A stretch of DNA of 64,000 nucleotides from Bursaphelenchus xylophilus (lineage: Eukaryota > Nematoda > Chromadorea > Rhabditida > Aphelenchoididae). A program made the translations under genes and the position numbers. Numbering within the stretch: position 1 is the first letter of the stretch; every line of letters begins with the position of its first letter. The stretch covers positions 5,022,001-5,086,000 of the forward strand of contig CAJFCV020000003.1 of the NCBI GenBank assembly GCA_904066235.2, written 5' to 3'. Positions 23,356 to 34,317 of this stretch are shown here, piece after piece. The notes under the pieces are model-generated. The model saw only the letters and a program-made list of their open reading frames with translations. It did not search any database and was not told the DNA's origin.

Positions 23356-26300
23356 ATGCCAAATGAACAGATCCACAGTGGTCATTTTATGACCTCAAAT
23401 CCACATTCGGATAAATTAGACGACGAAGATGAAGATGTCGAGGTAAGAAAAACAAGGTTTATTGTAAAGCAAAAGATGTTTATTTTCCTTTTATAACAAT
23501 ATTTTCAGGTTGACGTTGTTGATGTGGACGACAACGAGAATGAGCCCGAGGTCCCCAGATTGAGCAAAACAAGTTTACAAGAGACGCGAAGCAAGGTAAT
23601 TGATTTATAAAACATAAACAGATTTTAGATATTCCGAATAAAAAATGACGAGAATCCGGTTACGTTCTACAAGTTTGGTCCACAAAAGCAGCAGTCTATT
23701 GCTATAGATGTCTCACTCAACAAACTACATAAATGTATCAAAATCGCTTACATGAAAATGACAACGCCAAAATGGAAGGATTTCAAAGGGTTAAAGTTAC
23801 AATGGAAGCACAGAATCAGACTAAATAATGTGATTTGGAGGGCATATTATATGGAATGTAAGTTCAATTTATTGGTTTTATGTTTTTAGTCAGAAAACCG
23901 GACAGGAAAAAGAAGACACCGTATTGTTACTTTGCCGTCCCGGATGAAGATACGACACATCAGAAGATCGAAGGTACCGTCTTGGAAGGGATGTATTGGA
24001 AAAGGAGGATGGAGGCAGTTTGTGCGCAATACAAGCGGTGGCGGAATTACAATCGGCCACACAAGATCAAGAAGACTTGTTGTCCTAAGACTGTAAGTGG
24101 ATTGTAAGAAGCTTCCAAGTTTTTGCAGGAGAATGCCTGCGAATGCAAACCTAATCAGATTGTCGGTAGACCGAATCAGAGTCAAACGCCGAATGTAATT
24201 TACAATACTAGTAACGATTACTTTGACGATGATGAATTTGAAAATGAATTCACAAATGAGCTCTTCAACAAACTAGGAACACCATTTTTGTTTCCAAATC
24301 CTAGAGAAATGGGTAAGTTAATATTTTCGAACCATTTTCCAGTCATGTGTTTTACGTTGCAAATATGTAGCGATTCGATATAAACAATATTTTTTCAGGA
24401 TTCAATGGGAATGCAGATTTTATGCAGCCAGGTCTCTTCGCATTACAACCTAGTCTAGAGGAGATTATGAGTAAGTTGTTACACATATACCTAAAATCAT
24501 TACTGTAGCCGGAGAACAAGAACAAGCAGATGTGGACATGTTGGAACCGACTATTTCAACTATGAATAATCAAGCATCTCACAGTAATGGATATAATAAT
24601 CAATTCCAGTCTATGTCTGGTATGAGTTCTCCCCTGAACTCGGAGGTTCAGCCATCAAAACAACGTTCCCAACATGCCTATAACAACAAGAATTACAACT
24701 CTAATTACACTCAAAGTCAGCCCACTCGCCAATCCTCAATTCCGGGTATAATGGATGCTCATATGAGTCAACCTCTCTACTCGCAAGCGGTCTATGAAAA
24801 CAAAACACTTGGTGCTTCCAATCTTGAATCTCCTGTGGCCTCCGTGATAAGTCGGGACAAACTTTCTCGGAGCTCGGCCAACTTTACTCCCACCACCTCA
24901 TTGACCAATCTCGATTATATGCCTCAGTTTACAGCTTCTATGAACACCAATTCCTTTTCCGTGATCAACGGCCAGAATGGTGGACACGGTCTTAAGAGTT
25001 TTGTAATGGATCAGCCAGGACAGTTGATATCAGCACCTGCATGGTGGATGCCTAATCAACTTCAAGCTCAGCATCAACAACAGGTATCGTAGGATTTTTT
25101 GTTTTGATTTTCTCGTTTTAGGTACTGCGGAATCCTCAAGATTCTCAAAATGGATTTCCAAATGTACTGTTGAATTTGAATAACCAGCCAATGCAGCAAA
25201 ATCAACAGAACTTCAGCCTGATCCCGGTTTCGCACCATTTTACTCAGATGAAAGCAGAGAGTGATCCCATGGGACACCTTGCGCAACATCAAAATGTAAG
25301 GAAAACAATTAGATGACATCTTCTTTTCAGACGGTACAAACTCCTACAAATTCCATGCATCCCCCCTCTCACCCATCCACAACAAGACTCCCCCCTGGTC
25401 CAACAAGTACAGATCTGTCTCACTATCTTCCCCACAATGAATCCGCGGCGCCTTCAGCTTCATTGGCTTCGATGTTGACTGCAAAACCTCGGGATAACCA
25501 ACAGGAGCGGGGCTTCGAATCAACAAGAAATGGCACTGTACATCCTGCAGGAAAAATCAAGTCAGATGTCAGACAAACAAAGGAAGACTTTCTGAATGAA
25601 TTCGAAGATCTAGCAAGCACGGCGATTGGTCTAAAGGTAAGTTTTTACAGGCTATTGTGAATTAAATTGGTTTTTTAGAAAAGGCAACGATTGGCCGTTA
25701 CTGAACCCATTGCCGCTGGAGATCCTACTTCAACTCAGTCCTCTCCTGCTCCTCAACGACTTCGGAATCAAAGAAAGGGAGTTCGGACAAGGTCTAGCCA
25801 GATCTCGTCTCAGCCAGCTTCGGTGCAATCATTTGGTGCTGATAGTTTGTTATCTCCACAGGGCAGTACACCCACAACTGAAGGATTCCAGAGCGACGGA
25901 AGTGATGAAAAGATCCCCGCGAAAAGTAAACTTTCGGATTTTTATGACATTATTATTTTAGAAAGGAGAAGATACAATCAGTCATGTTCCGAGGCTGCTG
26001 ATAGCACATTAAATCCTGAGGAAAGAAAGAGATTACTTCATTTGAATGCGGAAAAGAACAGAAGAGAGGCCCTGAAAGATGGATTCGATGCTTTGGTCTC
26101 GGCAATTCCCGTAATTGACGAAGCCGGAATCAAAGTCACGAATGCCGTTGTCTTGAACAGAGCGGGTCAGCATATCAGAAACCTGCAGAACAAATTGAAT
26201 GATTCCGTCAGGGCTCTTGATGAGGCCGAGAAACGAAATGAAATGCTTCAGAAGAGAGTAATGTAAGTTTCGGATTGCTTTTTCCCATTGCTTTAGTCTT

Positions 26301-26770
26301 GTCCAATCATCTCTCCCCTCCACTGTGTCTCAATCGTCCGGTTCAAAGGATTCCGACTCGATGCAAAACGAGATTCATCAGTTTGTGGACAGATATGTAA
26401 AAGAAAGAGCTAAAGAAGACAGCCGTTTCTTTGTCGTGAGTTGATATTATTTATCATCAGTATTATCAATAATTTTTTTCTTATTTATCATGTGTACAAT
26501 GCGGTTGTTTAGATGGCGACTATGTTGAAACCCATGATCGACGCGTTTGCTAGAAAGATCCATCCAGGAAATAATAAACAACAGATGAGGGAATCGATAA
26601 GACAGTGGGGAGAGGAGAGTTTCCGGGTCTCCATGATCCGTCCTCTGGCCTCCCAAACCTTAATCAAAATAGCGGCCGAAACCAATCTGATGATGGATGG
26701 GAAACGTCAACCCCTTTCTGACTATATTGCCAACCAAGTAGACCAATTGGGGCAATATAAAGACCTTTAG
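23356..26770 (+). CDS. mml-1: Mondo-like bHLH-Zip transcription factor (MondoA/ChREBP homologue)
   Basis: Exons: 23356-23442, 23509-23595, 23629-23857, 23890-24092, 24129-24312, 24399-24470, 24509-25083, 25122-25295, 25331-25636, 25679-26262, 26297-26436 and 26513-26770. The N-terminal Mondo conserved region is clear: 'YKFGPQKQQSIAIDVSLNKL', 'RLNNVIWRAYYME', and 'VLEGMYWKRRMEAV'. A Gln/Ser/Asn-rich central region follows. The bHLH starts at 'HLNAEKNRREALKDGFDAL' and runs into a leucine zipper ('LNDSVRALDEAEKRNEMLQK'). The C-terminus contains the dimerisation and cytoplasmic-localisation region. Mondo proteins pair with Mlx (MXL-2 in C. elegans), sense glucose-6-phosphate-type signals and drive metabolic and lifespan genes from ChoRE/E-box sites. 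Length and domain order match the family. Confidence 0.93.
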
Positions 26771-26955
26771 ATTGTTAAGATTTCTATATTGTTATTAGTG
26801 TATAACTTGTTGATTTACCAACTTACCATTCAGAACCTCTTTCTTCCTATCCATGGGAACAACGGGTAGCCCCACTGTGATATTATACAGTCTCATTATT
26901 TGCAGGTATTAATAAAGTTAGATTCAGATAGGAAATTAATTTCTTTGATCCTTTT

Positions 26956-28529
26956 TTATTTTTGAATACAAAGTCTTGCAGCTCCTAATGCAGCCGATAT
27001 ATTCTTGGTCGATTTGATGACGGTCAAGGGCTCAAATGTCTGCTTTGCTGTTGTAAAACAAATTTCATCATTTGCGGCACGGTTCAATAAAATCACATTT
27101 TGAATTCCATTACTTTCTAATAGGTTAACTGGTAACATTTCTGCCAAATTCTCGATGACACCTTTCTTGATTGCACGCACGCACTAAATATTTATAAGAA
27201 GGTGGTCTTATGATCTGATCAGAGAACAACTCACTTCGTCCAAGCGCGTATCAGCCGAGAGGTTGCTGATAGAAGCCCTTTGATTAGAATGTCTCTCGCC
27301 CAAAAATAGGGGTCGTATTATTGGATCTGACCGATTTCCCTGGCCATCAGGGGTTTCCAACAGTTGATGCAGGTTTCTTTCATTCAAGGTCTTCTTTGTA
27401 GCTCCAAACAATTGATCATGAAATGTCGAAATCAACTGAAAATTGTGTTGTATGTAATACAACACTTACTTTTACAAAATTGTCCAACGCATTCCCTCCA
27501 TTCAATGAGGCGGCCACGATGAGATATTTCCCATTAAAATAAGGAACCCTCAGAAGATGTTTGAACTCATCAGCAACCATTTTCGACGAGCTACAGTATG
27601 CCAATTGAGCCGATGTTCCAAGATGAAGTGCCACAAAGTAAAATTTTTTACAGATGTTGCCCTACCTGCTGTCTGTTCTGTGACAAATCCAAACATATTG
27701 GCTTGCAGATCTCCGACAGACACGTAGATCTTGACATCCTTAGAGAAAAAAGAAGAAATTATTGGACTACTGTAGATCGTGCCTGATGGTTTTATTTCAG
27801 GCAAAGCCAAGGGATAAATTAATGAGAGGATGTTCTAAAACATCGACATAACATTAAATTAATAAAGTACCTTTTGCCATTCCCCCTTATTCGTCATGTA
27901 TCCCCAACTGAATGCCAATTGATCCGATATAAAATACTCTTTGACTCCCAGGGAAAACACCACAAAATCCATTATCGTTCCGCATCGATCCCATCTTTTG
28001 TTAATTAATCCATGTTTATGCAACCATATCAGAGTGGCTAGACCATATCCCGTGGAAACATTCGACTCTTTGGCTCCGGTTTCATTTTCCCACCTATAAC
28101 TTATTACCTCACCGTATCAACAAACTCTATCTTACAGTGGCAACGAATGTAAAAAGGATTCATCACATCGCTGATCCATCCAAGTAATTAGATTTGACGT
28201 GGATTCTTTATCCTTTCCATCCCAAACATCCGCCGTGCTGTCCCAAAAAAGGATCCCGTGCATTTGACCAGTTACAGTAATCCCTTCCACCTCATGCAAA
28301 AAATGTTTGTTCCTCTTGAAAATAGACTCCAAGTCAGTCAAGATCTTCCGCGGGTCCTGTTCATCATGATTGAACGTAGTATTCACATGGGCATTATGAG
28401 TGGAAGACTCCTCATACACAACCCTCAAAGCATTACCAATCAATATGTCACTTACTCTCCCTCGCCATTTACAATACCAACCTTTAAGTTGGTCGTCCCA
28501 ATATCAATTCCCAAATATGTTTTCATCAT
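26956..28529 (-). CDS. Sedoheptulokinase (SHPK), FGGY-family sugar kinase
   Basis: The start (M at 28529) gives 'LGIDIGTTNLKVGIV', the phosphate-binding loop of FGGY kinases. Exon 1 is 28456-28529; exon 2 begins near 28423 after a 32-base intron. Other family blocks are 'VTGQMHGILFWD', 'ITWMDQRCDESFL', 'VSVGDLQANMFGF', 'YLIVAASLNGGNALDNFV' and 'RPLFLGERHSN', in the same order and spacing as human SHPK. The enzyme phosphorylates sedoheptulose to sedoheptulose-7-phosphate, feeding the pentose phosphate pathway. It acts in the cytosol. It lies 159 bases downstream of mre-11 on the same strand, a spacing typical of a nematode operon. It converges on mml-1, whose stop codon is 186 bases away. Confidence 0.9.
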
Positions 28530-28688
28530 AAAAAGAGACACCTCTCACTCGATGGGAAATATAATAAATTAAACTCAATTTATTGGAGACATTGCGGGAA
28601 ATTACGCTCACAGAAACCGATAAGTAGTTAGCACAGTAGGTTTATCAACAAAAGTAAAGTACAGTAGTTCAAGTATCCACATTCGACA
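28530..28688 (-). promoter_or_regulatory. Putative intercistronic spacer of a mre-11/SHPK operon
   Basis: On the minus strand, 159 bases separate the mre-11 stop from the SHPK start. The spacer is AT-rich and carries an AATAAATTG run about 45 bases before the SHPK start, a possible poly(A) signal. A TGTCTCTTTTT tract precedes the start codon. An SL2-type acceptor cannot be placed with certainty. Confidence 0.4.
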
Positions 28689-30668
28689 TTATTTGTCCAA
28701 CCATTCGATATCATCATCACTTATATTCTCCTTTTGTTCTTCTTTTACATCCATCGCTTCAACCTCTTTCTTCACATTAGCCTTCTCCGCATACTTGCTG
28801 TAGATGACTTTTCCAACTCTTTCTTCAAAGTCCTGGTAATTCCGAATTGTCATGTCATCTTCGGATCCAGAAGTTAATTCGGTTATCTTGTTGACATACA
28901 TCTTGATATGTTCTCTCAAAGTTCCTTTCGTTCTCTTATTAATATTCGCGAATGAGTAAGATTCATTAGATCCATATGCCTCAAGGGCTTTATTCAGGAC
29001 ATCCACCTCCAAAACTGCCAATTGATCTTCACCGCGAACATTATTGAAGTGTTCTTGTACCTAAAATAATATAAATCGAATAACTTTAGACTGTAAATAA
29101 CGGAAAAGGAATAACACACACAACAAGCTCCACATTGGCAGGAATCAGTTCTTTCTTAATATTCTGGGTCTTGACGCCTTTCACAACGTCGGGATCTTTA
29201 GATCTGTGCACCCAAATGATTTCGTTTGCATTGGCAACTTTATCCCTGTACAACCGACCAAATCGCCGTGGCATGATAGGCTGAATTCAATAGAGTAAAC
29301 AAACGATTATTCACTCACCGGAATACGCCTCCATGCCCCAACGTAATGTAATCTGAACCTGACCAAAGGAAGCTCTGGTTGACTGGCTGTTCTACTGAGC
29401 TCGGCTTGTCTGAGAATCTCATTCATCCTTCGATGCAAATATTGCTCATCCTAACAAAAAAATAATAAATGTACTTACTATATATTTCCTTCGTAAGACG
29501 AAAATTAAAATAATAAAAACTACACACCTCCATTTCAGAAGTCCGAACACTTTCACACGGAGGTACCAGATGTAACCCATCGAGATCAATATCTTCATAG
29601 AATATCTGTCTGCAAGTCTCCAACTTCAAAGGCGTGATAACTGGTTCTCTAATATCATATTGTGAGTCCAAAAGAAAACAATGCTTTTGCATGGCTTCAT
29701 CTGGGCAGAGCGATGTCGCTGTGGTACTTCCCGGTTGAAGAATTAAAAACTCTTGCCCGTCTTTGGCAACAACTCTCTGCGGTTCTAGAACAACTATACA
29801 AAAACTAAAAAAGACCTCACCAATTATAGAAGCATGCTCGTGGCCCCACACAACCAAATCAATGAAGCCAGGCAGGAGGTCTGTGGAAATATAAGAGCCA
29901 GTTGATCTCAAAGTAGATCTCTGCGGTCGGTTCTGATGAAGGACAAGAATATTTAGGTACTCTTCATAATTCGAGGGTTTATTAAATCTGACATGACCAG
30001 CTAAACTAACTTCATATTAAATTTACCAAAACTTACACATGAAAGCACGAGCCAGCCGATCATCCCTCTGAGAGCCGATTCCATATAAGGCTACTTTACT
30101 CACAGATCCATCAGGATTCTCTTTCTCCAACAAAACTGGGTTCACATCGAAGTACTTTATGTCTTTGAATCTACCAAAAATATTCAAAACACCCGCTTCA
30201 TGGTAGATATCCACCGCAGTGCTGTCCTAAAAAATAACAGTATCATTAAAAGCCTTTACGGTGCAACAGAAGTCGTCGTGATTGCCATTGATTGTGAAAA
30301 TCGGTAGAGAAACCGTCAGGTTCTCATCATCAATGTTAGCTGTCTTAAACTGGAAGACTCCAAAGTTGTCCTCTCCATTCGAAGTGACCTTCAATGAAGT
30401 CTTTGGACCTGACATACAGTATTCTCGGATCAATCTCATCAATCGAATCTGGGTACGACGACTCGGTTCACTTTCATGGAAGAGATCTCCACCTACAATA
30501 GACAAAGGTATATAAAGATAAGGAAGGTTTACCCAGCAGAATGAAGTCGCATTCATTTTCCTTTGCTTTCTGTAAGACCTCTTCAAAGGAGCGAAACGAA
30601 TCTTCGTACAGATATTGTTTTATCTCTCCATACCCACAATGGGAATCAGAGGCGATGAGGATCTTCAT
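28689..30668 (-). CDS. mre-11: MRE11 double-strand-break repair nuclease
   Basis: Exons start with 30533-30668, 30260-30492, 30037-30226 and 29821-30000; further exons run to the stop at 28689. The metallophosphoesterase motifs are all present: 'IASDSHCGYGE', 'GGDLFHESEPSRR', 'FTINGNHDD', 'ILVLHQNRPQR' and 'LVVWGHEHASI'. The capping domain follows ('RQIFYEDIDLDGL', 'VPANVELVV'-like strands). The C-terminus is acidic and ends DDDIEWLDK. MRE11 is the nuclease of the MRE11-RAD50-NBS1 complex, which processes DNA ends in the nucleus during repair and meiosis. The protein is about 560 to 600 residues, a little short for the family because the Gly-Arg-rich tail of vertebrates is missing. It is divergent from the HADH gene, 500 bases away. 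Confidence 0.95.
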
Positions 30669-31167
30669 TTTTTTGAGAAAAGATCATCCACTTACAAACT
30701 TGGGAAAAGACCAAAACTAAAATGAAGATAAAGCAAGCATTAAGACTCGTATACACAAATTTTCGGCTCTATAGCTCTTCCGAAGTCCCGAAATTCGATC
30801 GAATAAAAAAATTATGAAAATTTTGCGAATTTTCGCATAATTTTGATAAATTTTTTTTTTTGAAAGGACGTTTTGCCGCCAAAGTTTCACGAAACGAATC
30901 TAAGAAATTGGTCAGTGCGATGATTTTATTTTGTTTTTTTTTTATTTTGTGTTATTCTAATTTTCGTTGAATTCGCGCATAGAGTTGCATCTTGTCTAAT
31001 ATTATAAACGTCTAGTGTTTATAACAGAGTACGTTTTTCGTAGTGAACGAGGAAAGGCTTTGATCACAAAGTCTCTCCGCCCCGGAACGCCGAAGAAAGC
31101 TCTGTTCAAGGGTCATTTTGTTTTTTCCATTCGTCAGATAATAATATTTTTAGTGGCGTTGTCCGAA
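30669..31167. promoter_or_regulatory. Divergent promoter region of mre-11 and the HADH gene
   Basis: This is 499 bases between two divergent start codons. It is AT-rich with T runs at 30849-30862 and 30938-30951. A TATTTTTAG acceptor at 31144-31152, 16 bases before the HADH start, looks like a spliced-leader site. No gene is visible. Confidence 0.45.
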
Positions 31168-32216
31168 ATGTTGAAGCTCTTCTCAGTTTCTGCCAGATCC
31201 TCTCGTTTTCTTTGTACTTCATCGGTTCGTAACGGTCCAATTCAAAATGTAACAATCGTTGGATCAGGATTAATGGGTTCAGGAATCGCCCAGGTTTGTC
31301 TGGACTTTGTACCCTACCTTTATCTTGATTTAGGTGTCGGCACAAGCAAAGTTAAATGTTGTTTTGGTGGATCAAAATGAAAAGATTCTTGATGCAGCTC
31401 AAAAAAGAATTCAGAAGTCTTTACAAAGGGTAGCTAAGAAGAAGTTTGCCGACAACGAAGCAGAGGCAACAAAGTTTGTGGATGAAACTTTGAGCAGGAT
31501 CAAAGTGAACTCAGATTTGAATACTGCCGTCCAGAAATCTGACCTTGTGATTGAAGCCATCGTTGAGAACATTGCTGCCAAACAGAAGTTGTTTAGCCAA
31601 GTGGAGCAAAGTGCTAAGAGGTAAGTTTTGTAAACAAATCGGTCTTTATATGTGTAACACTCTATTCTGATGTAAAATTGCGTTTAGTGATGTTATCTTG
31701 GCGACCAACACGTCTTCCCTTCGTCTCGCTGACATCGGTGAAAACATCAAAAACCAGGCCAATTTTGGCGGTCTCCATTTCTTCAACCCCGTTCCAGTTA
31801 TGAAGTTATTGGAGGTCGTGAGACACGACAAGACCTCCGACCAGACATTTAAAGATCTCGAAGCCTTCGGGAAAACGGTTGGAAAGGTTACTGTAGCATG
31901 CAAGGACACCCCCGGATTCATCGTCAACAGACTCCTTGTCCCTTACATGTACGAGGCCTTAAGGTTAGCTGAAAGAGGTGATGCTTCGGTCAAGGATATT
32001 GACGTGGCCATGAAATTGGGAGCTGGTTATCCCATGGGACCTTTCGAATTGGCTGATTATGTTGGTCTGGATACATTGAAGTTCATCCAAGACGGCTGGG
32101 CCAAACAATATCCCAATGATCCGCTTTTCAAACCGTCTACGCTGTTGGAGAAGTTGGTAGCCGAAGGAAAATTAGGAGCAAAATCTGGAGAAGGATTCTA
32201 TAAATATAAGAACTAG
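31168..32216 (+). CDS. Mitochondrial 3-hydroxyacyl-CoA dehydrogenase (HADH)
   Basis: Exons 31168-31293, 31334-31620 and 31688-32216. The first 20 residues ([19 protein letters not shown]) form a likely mitochondrial targeting peptide. The NAD-binding Rossmann motif is '[16 protein letters not shown]'. Family motifs follow: '[12 protein letters not shown]', '[18 protein letters not shown]' with the catalytic His region, '[20 protein letters not shown]' and '[18 protein letters not shown]'. The enzyme oxidises L-3-hydroxyacyl-CoA to 3-ketoacyl-CoA in fatty acid beta-oxidation. At about 313 residues it has the normal length of the monofunctional short-chain enzyme. The protein corresponds to human HADH and to C. 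elegans HACD proteins. It is followed after 212 bases by the arrestin gene on the same strand. Confidence 0.95.
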
Positions 32217-32246
32217 ATAGCATTATATATACCTGTCTTCTTTCTA

Positions 32247-32252
32247 AATAAA
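32247..32252 (+). terminator. Polyadenylation signal AATAAA of the HADH gene
   Basis: AATAAA lies 31 bases after the HADH stop codon, followed by a T-rich stretch. It is the expected position for 3' end formation. Confidence 0.55.
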
Positions 32253-32428
32253 GTTTTACTTTGATTAGCGATGCTCTTCCCGCGAAAGGTCACACTTTTC
32301 GTGCGTACCCGCCCGACCCCTGACGGTGCCAAAACCAGTGAGACGGATAAAATTCATAGTCCCCAATTTCCCTCGAGGGCACGGAACGTGGTGAGATATC
32401 AACAAAGACTCACATTTAATGTTTTGTC

Positions 32429-33937
32429 ATGGAAGAGTTCAGGATCGTGTTGTCGAGGTCGGAGCCGGTCTTCTTTCCAGGTGAGGTGGTCGAAGGATAC
32501 GTTTTGGTTAGACTCCGAGAACCAATTAAGGCCAGGCAAGTAGTCATCTCAATGTCTGGAAAAGCCAAAACAACATGGACGATGTGGGAGCAATACAGTG
32601 CGTAGGTAGAAGGTCTACATTCACTACAACAGTTACAGCAATCGAAGTACAAAAAGCGAAGCAGTCCCTTATTGGGCCGAGATGATCTATGTGGATTTGA
32701 CGAATACAGTTTGGACGCCTCCTCCGACTTCCAACAGTTTGCCCGCGGGCGAAAAGAAGTTTCCATTCAGCTTCTTGCTACCATCAAATTCTCCGCCAAC
32801 GTTTGAAGGTAACCATATTTACACTTTAGATGTTCATATATCATATTTACTTGTTTTCAGGAACGGTTGGCTTTATTCGCTACTCATTGAAAGTAAAGAT
32901 TGACCGTCCATGGCTCTTCGACCACAAAACATACATTGGGTTTACTGTAACTCCGCACTTTGACCTCACTTCCTTGACTTATGCCTCACTTCCCATTTAC
33001 AAAACGGTTTGCAAACAACTGGGGACACTTTGGTTCAAACATGGGACCATTGAGGCGAAGGCAAGAAATTTTGTTTTTCTAAATAAAAGTTTTGCTTGGT
33101 CACACCAACTTCGTGAAGGGATTGTTTCGTTGACCAAAGTTCATTCGCTGAACTGAAAGGTCATTTTTGTTGTCTCTTCCCGAGAATGTTCACGTCAAAC
33201 TGACAAATTAGAGAACCTCTTATCCAATCCGGAATACCAAATTTATTTCAGATCCGTCTGAATAAAAGTGGATTTGTTCCCGGTGAGAGTATTGTCCTGC
33301 AAGTGGAGATCAAAAACAATGCGAATAAAGACATCACTCGGATCGAGTCATCTTTAGTCCAACATAGTTATTACACTGCTCATCGGCATGCTACTCGATT
33401 ACATTATGGCCATGCTCAGAATAAGGACATTGAACATAAAACTGAGACTAGAGTAGTTGTCCAATATGTTGAGGAGTACAAGATACCAAAGAAAGGAGAA
33501 AGTTCTTACAAGAGAATGCTGGCCGTTCCTCCAGTGGTACCTTCTTTTAACGTTTGCGAGATTATACAAGTCAGTTATTACTTCAAAGTAAGTGCCGTTG
33601 GACCTGTTGGATAGATGTTTAGGTGAAGATTGTGGCCAAAGGAAAGCTATCTAACACCGTAAGTGGTGAAGTCCCGGTTTTAATTGGGACAATACCATCA
33701 AGGTCGACTTTGAGTACAAATGAGATCCCACAGAGGAATTACCTGGCCCCTCCGCAACCCTCTCTTCCTTCAGAAACAGGTATAACTCCGTCCTCTAATA
33801 ATCAGAGCTCTATTTACTTAGATCCACCTCTTAATTATGCCGATTGTTTGTTCGGAAAAGGAAGAGTACCAGACGACCCCGATGAGAACGTAATCGACTA
33901 CACTCCCAAGTATATATATTACAGTAATATATCGTAA
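32429..33937 (+). CDS. Arrestin-domain (ARRDC/alpha-arrestin) protein
   Basis: Probable exons 32429-32583, 32633-32808, 32861-33060, 33252-33587 and 33623-33937. The N-terminal arrestin fold starts 'FRIVLSRSEPVFFPGEVVEG' and continues 'KARQVVISMSGKAKTTW', then 'PAGEKKFPFSFLLPSNSPPT' and 'GFIRYSLKVKIDRPW'. The C-terminal arrestin half has 'KSGFVPGESIVLQVEIKNN'. Alpha-arrestins are adaptors that bring ubiquitin ligases and trafficking machinery to membrane proteins. A PPxY motif could be expected but I see only 'LDPPLNYAD', which is PPLNY and not canonical. Two junctions are unusual: the end of exon 1 is uncertain (both direct frames are stopped near 32603-32609), and intron 33061-33251 begins with GC. 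Confidence 0.8.
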
Positions 33938-34317
33938 TAAACTCGGCTTGCATAAGCTAATTTTTTTGGTAATCTACAAGTGGCCATCTGGTGCATGGAA
34001 ATCGAGTTGAGTGAAATTTCTCAGCGTTGATTACACCGAACGCCCTGAGGAATCCAAAAGTTGAATCCGTTACTCGAAAAAATCTTGTGGTAGTACTGTT
34101 ACAGTTATAACTGTAACTATATTAGTACTAATACTGTAAATTTTAATAATAAACCAATATTTGATTTGGCCAAGATTCGATCATTAGAGATTCAAAAATG
34201 GCGGCATGCAGCCTCCGATAATTTTTTTGACATTTTGTCGTGACGCGTTTCAACTATTGACTGAAAATAAAAAATATTTTTCCATTATTTTGTACCTTAG
34301 TTTGTAGTATTAGAAGA
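33938..34317. other. Intergenic spacer with a 20-base palindrome
   Basis: This is 380 bases between the arrestin gene and the MIOS gene, both on the plus strand. It is AT-rich and non-coding. It holds the palindrome listed at 34098-34117. Confidence 0.5.
34098..34117. repeat. Perfect 20-base palindrome
   Basis: GTTACAGTTATAACTGTAAC reads the same on both strands. Further AGTACT/AGTACTA dyads flank it (34092-34131). It is 200 bases upstream of the MIOS start codon. It may be a protein-binding dyad, a hairpin or chance in AT-rich DNA. Confidence 0.6.

Noticed and set aside
25926..25961. Possible 36-base in-frame intron in mml-1 before the bHLH
   Set aside because: GTAAAC and TTTTAG ends exist and would keep the frame, but the sequence reads through without a stop. 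I kept it as exon; cDNA would decide.
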